This document shows, in pieces, positions 43,623 through 46,086 of a stretch of 46,086 bases of DNA. This stretch comes from Symsagittifera roscoffensis (Eukaryota; Xenacoelomorpha; Acoela; Convolutidae), in contig NW_026970688.1 in assembly GCF_963678635.1 (NCBI RefSeq), positions 1 through 46,086 of the forward strand. Reading direction: 5' to 3'. The translations under genes were made by a program, and so were the position numbers. A model generated the notes under the pieces. It made no database searches. It was not told where the DNA came from and was given only the letters and a program-made list of their open reading frames with translations. The first letter of the stretch is position 1. Each line of letters starts with the position of its first letter.

Positions 43623-44160
43623 TTAATTTTTAATTTTTGCTAGCATTTCTCCGACCTGCTTAATTTCAAGCCAATGGAAATGAAAGTAACCTTCCAGATA
43701 CCACTTACTTAGACCTATATCTCGATGGTATATATTTAGATAAACTACCGGAAGTTTTTGGTACTTTGAAAGTTTATTAAAACAAAGTCGTATTTTTCGC
43801 TCCAGCTCTTTCTCAACCGTCATTAAATTGAAATCAAATGAATAATCAAAGATATTTTCATAGGTAGCAAAGGTCAAATCAGTTGCTTTTCCATATTTCT
43901 GTTTTGCATAAATACACAACGTTATTTGTAAAAGCTCATCCAGATAAAACTGTTCTATACAACTTTCTGCATATTCTCTATTTGCAATTTCTTTTGGCTC
44001 TCGACACGAAAACTATATGACGATTGTGAATGTATTCGTTTTTTATTTGACACCCAGTTGAAAAAACAGTGAAAGATAAATGCTCCGAATCAATGTCACT
44101 TGTATGCCAACTTCCAATTAAGTTCATTTTTCGCAATTCATTAATCCACAATTTTACCAT
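43623..44160 (-). pseudogene. Uncharacterised Polinton ORF with one frame change
   Basis: Starts at ATG 44,160 (MVKLWINELRKMNLIGSWH), with TGCQIKNEYIHNRHIVFVSR. The frame changes near 43,990 at an AAAA run and continues through ELLQITLCIYAKQKYG, VEKELERKIRLCFNKLSKYQK and VVYLNIYHRDIGLSKWYLEGY to a stop at 43,623. It is the first gene from the right TIR and nearly abuts the next gene. The basic helical middle and aromatic-rich end match nothing I can name. Confidence 0.45.
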
Positions 44161-44264
44161 TATTTATTATTACGTTATCGTCTAGACGTAACAGCGACGA
44201 CTGCAACCGGATTGCAACCTTGGTGAGTAATTATGGTTTACATACGTTTCAGTGTTGATACATT

Positions 44265-44474
44265 TTAATCATGGAAACACTCTACAGCATTCAATAGACC
44301 GTTAAAACTATGCTGGCCAAAGCTATACTTGCTTTGTTTTATTACCCACTCCAAAAGTATGGCAGCATTCCAAGTCGAACGTACCAAAGGGTGAAAGAAT
44401 GCTAATTTATGCTTTTTTCTAAACATCAATCGGGTGAAAAATTTTTTAAGTATCCTACTTTGATTATCCGCCAC
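44265..44474 (-). CDS. Doubtful short frame overlapping the right TIR
   Basis: 69 codons from ATG 44,474, basic N-terminus (FFTRLMFRKKHKLAFF). The first codons lie inside the inverted repeat, and the left TIR has no matching frame. No domain. Listed only because it is the sole frame between the repeat and the first gene. Confidence 0.2.
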   Translation of the reverse strand: MADNQSRILKKFFTRLMFRKKHKLAFFHPLVRSTWNAAILLEWVIKQSKYSFGQHSFNGLLNAVECFHD

Positions 44475-44641
44475 CCAAAAATTTGGATCCTCAAGTGAGG
44501 ATCTTGTAATCCACCAGCAAAGCGCCGGCTGACAACAAGATAGTTTTGGACCCCTTAGGTGTCGGATCTTAGGCGCCCACGTCTTATTTTAGGTGATTTT
44601 GCCCCCCCCCCTAAGGATCCCTGGCGGCCCCTCATACTACT
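44441..44641 (-). repeat. Right terminal inverted repeat of the Polinton
   Basis: Reverse complement of the left repeat with scattered substitutions. The homopolymer is C10 (44,602-44,611) rather than 14. The inner limit is taken where similarity fades after TTAAGTATCCTACTTTGATTATCC. Confidence 0.92.
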
Positions 44642-44647
44642 GATTGG
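44642..44647 (+). repeat. Right target-site duplication GATTGG
   Basis: Continues without a gap into TTAGTTAGTAAT, exactly as in the empty copy near 1515. Confidence 0.93.
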
Positions 44648-44708
44648 TTAGTTAGTAATATTTTAAAGTGATAATTTATCAATAATTTAATTGGCTTATA
44701 AATACTAG
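44642..44708 (+). repeat. Dispersed repeat, right half of the split copy
   Basis: Continues the repeat exactly where 25,959 stopped: GATTGGTTAGTTAGTAAT, TTATCAATAAT, TATAAATACTAG, matching 1509-1573. Similarity ends after TACTAG in both copies. Confidence 0.85.
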
Positions 44709-44966
44709 TCCACAATCCGTGTACGAAATTGTATGATAGGTTTTTTCATCTTCACAACCACGCGTTCACCTTCATAAAATAATTTTCTATGTAAATACTC
44801 TACTAACTTGTTTGATAGAAAAGAATACAATTTGTAAGTTGTTTTCTGGTTTTAAGCTTATGCATTTAATTTGACAAAATTAAATTGAGTATATAAGTCT
44901 AAAAACGACAAAATATCTCAAGCTCTTTGATTCGCGGACTGATGTTCAGTGTTTCAGATTGGTAGG
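44709..44966. other. AT-rich flank, nothing recognised
   Basis: No gene or repeat that I can support. Confidence 0.4.
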
Positions 44967-45034
44967 GCGACAATTAGTAACAAGCGACAAATCTTAAACG
45001 GCGACAATTAGTAACAGGTGACAATTCGTAACAA
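44967..45034 (+). repeat. Four 17 bp tandem repeats
   Basis: Units begin GCGACAATTAGTAACAA at 44,967, 44,984, 45,001 and 45,018, with small differences. They lie just outside the left end of the foldback element. Confidence 0.8.
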
Positions 45035-45072
45035 CGCATTAGCAAGTAGATTACGCTTGCTTTGCTGCGCTT

Positions 45073-46084
45073 CCCGCACTGACAAAAATGGATTAGGATC
45101 AATTTTAGTATGAAAAAAGTACGCTGATTAAATTTAGATCGATTTGAGTATGAAAAAAGTACGTTGATGAAATTTAGATTGATTTTATTATGAAAAAAGT
45201 ACGAAGATTAAATGAAAAAGATGAAGATTGATTTGGATCGATTTAAAATTGATTTAAATTGATCTTAAATCCCAGCTAAAAAATTGATCAAAATCGATTT
45301 TAAATCGATTTAAATGCATTTCTTTCAGTCTGAATTTGTTTTTTTAAGGGGATTAAAACGGATTTAAATCTATTTAAATTTTTTTTTTTATTCGAGATTT
45401 ATCAGTTTCGACTTTTTATTGCATTTATTCATTGCCTATCATTTTTCATTTTACATCCATAGCGTATTGTAGCATAAAAAAGACCAAACGAAAAGACCAA
45501 AATATCGATAAAATTCTATAATTTTCTTGCATATTTTGAGTTCAAAAACTGATCTACAATGATCCTTTTCTTGATTCGTTTTATCCGAAATTTTGCCCAA
45601 AATCTGATTTATCTTAAAAAAATTTTCTATGATTTAATTGCATATTAATGAGATCAAATTTTAATTTTTCTGACCCTTTTCTTGTTTGTTACATAGGATT
45701 TACAATAATTTTCTATAATTACATTGCCTATTTTCGAGCTTAAAATCTGATTCATGTGGATAATTTTATTGACTTTTATAAGATATGGCACGAGTGTTTA
45801 TATTTAAAAAATCGAGAAAAAAGAATCCAACAGTTTTTTGAAGGGTGTTTTTTTTGCCTTGTTAGCAAAAAAATTGATTTTAGTGGGTCTGAAAATCCAT
45901 CCAAATCAATTTAAATCGATTTTTTAGACACTTGAATCCATTAAAAATTTTAAAAAAAATCGATTTAAATCGATTTAAAATCCATTTAAGTTCGTAAAAT
46001 GTACATTGTTAATCGATTTGGATCGATTTAAAATCGATTTAAAATCAAATTAAATCGACCCGAAACCATTTTTGTCAATGCGGG
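45073..46084. mobile_element. MITE-like foldback element, about 1.0 kb
   Basis: The left end CCCGCACTGACAAAAATGG and the reverse complement of the right end, CCCGCATTGACAAAAATGG, differ at one base of 19. Inside, both arms carry many GATTTAAATCGATTT-type motifs, and the left arm has three 40 bp units with TGAAAAAAGTACG (about 45,103-45,215). No coding capacity. The terminal inverted repeats, AT richness and lack of a transposase fit a non-autonomous DNA transposon. The target duplication cannot be judged because the right end is two bases from the window edge. Confidence 0.7.
45103..45215 (+). repeat. Three 40 bp tandem repeats
   Basis: TGAAAAAAGT recurs at 45,111, 45,151 and 45,191 with shared flanks (GATTAAATTTAGAT, GATTTTAGTA-like). 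Confidence 0.75.
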
Positions 46085-46086
46085 TT

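Larger units (their letters stand above)
25960..44641. mobile_element. Maverick/Polinton DNA transposon, 18,682 bp
   Basis: A self-synthesising virus-like transposon. It starts AGTGGTATGAGGGG and ends in the reverse complement of AGTAGTATGAGGGG, so it has AG...CT termini. GATTGG flanks it on both sides (25,954-25,959 and 44,642-44,647) and is present once in the paralogous empty site near 1509. It has all core genes of the group: PolB, integrase, adenain-like protease, packaging ATPase, major capsid protein and penton-like protein. Most genes lie on the minus strand; two small ones (34,228-35,358) are on the plus strand. Frameshifts, stops, a catalytic substitution and a foreign insertion show that this copy is not autonomous. 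Confidence 0.97.

Overview
This is AT-rich eukaryotic DNA, most likely from an invertebrate animal. The evidence is spliceosomal-type introns (GTAAGT donors), layered transposable elements, decayed retroelement genes and a Maverick/Polinton. I see no convincing single-copy host gene, so the species cannot be named. The window reads as a transposon graveyard with one large, structurally complete element nested in it.

Left part (1-25.9 kb). A ~300 bp repeat with a TATA-like box lies at 1271-1575. From about 24.2 kb leftward on the minus strand lies a decayed Ty3/Gypsy-type retroelement: gag remnants with a damaged zinc knuckle (21.3 kb), aspartic protease (DSGA, 20.26 kb), reverse transcriptase (YLDD, 18.81 kb), RNase H (18.04-18.43 kb), and a pol C-terminal tail (16.96-17.27 kb) from which the integrase core is missing. 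A third, env-position ORF starts at about 14.5 kb. Its middle has been amplified into a tandem array of about 20 units of roughly 540 bp that fills 4.2-13.85 kb.

Middle and right (25,960-44,641). An 18.7 kb Polinton is bounded by terminal inverted repeats of about 200-270 bp and by a 6 bp target-site duplication, GATTGG. It inserted into a second copy of the 1271-1575 repeat, so the window holds both the occupied site and a paralogous empty site. The element carries protein-primed DNA polymerase B with N-terminal zinc fingers, retrovirus-like integrase with a chromodomain-like tail, adenain-like protease, HerA/FtsK-type packaging ATPase, major capsid protein, penton-like minor capsid protein, a small basic virion-type protein, a small membrane protein, two PC4-like proteins, a D-x-E/HGL nuclease-like protein and several genes of unknown function. 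Together these are a replication, integration and virion-assembly kit. This copy is dead or dying: frameshifts are spread through it, PolB has nonsense codons and an Asp-to-Asn change in motif A, the ATPase has a stop two codons before its P-loop, and a GC-rich foreign segment sits inside the membrane-protein gene.

Right edge (44.6-46.1 kb). The other half of the split repeat is followed by four 17 bp repeats and a ~1 kb MITE-like foldback element with matching inverted ends, 45,073-46,084.
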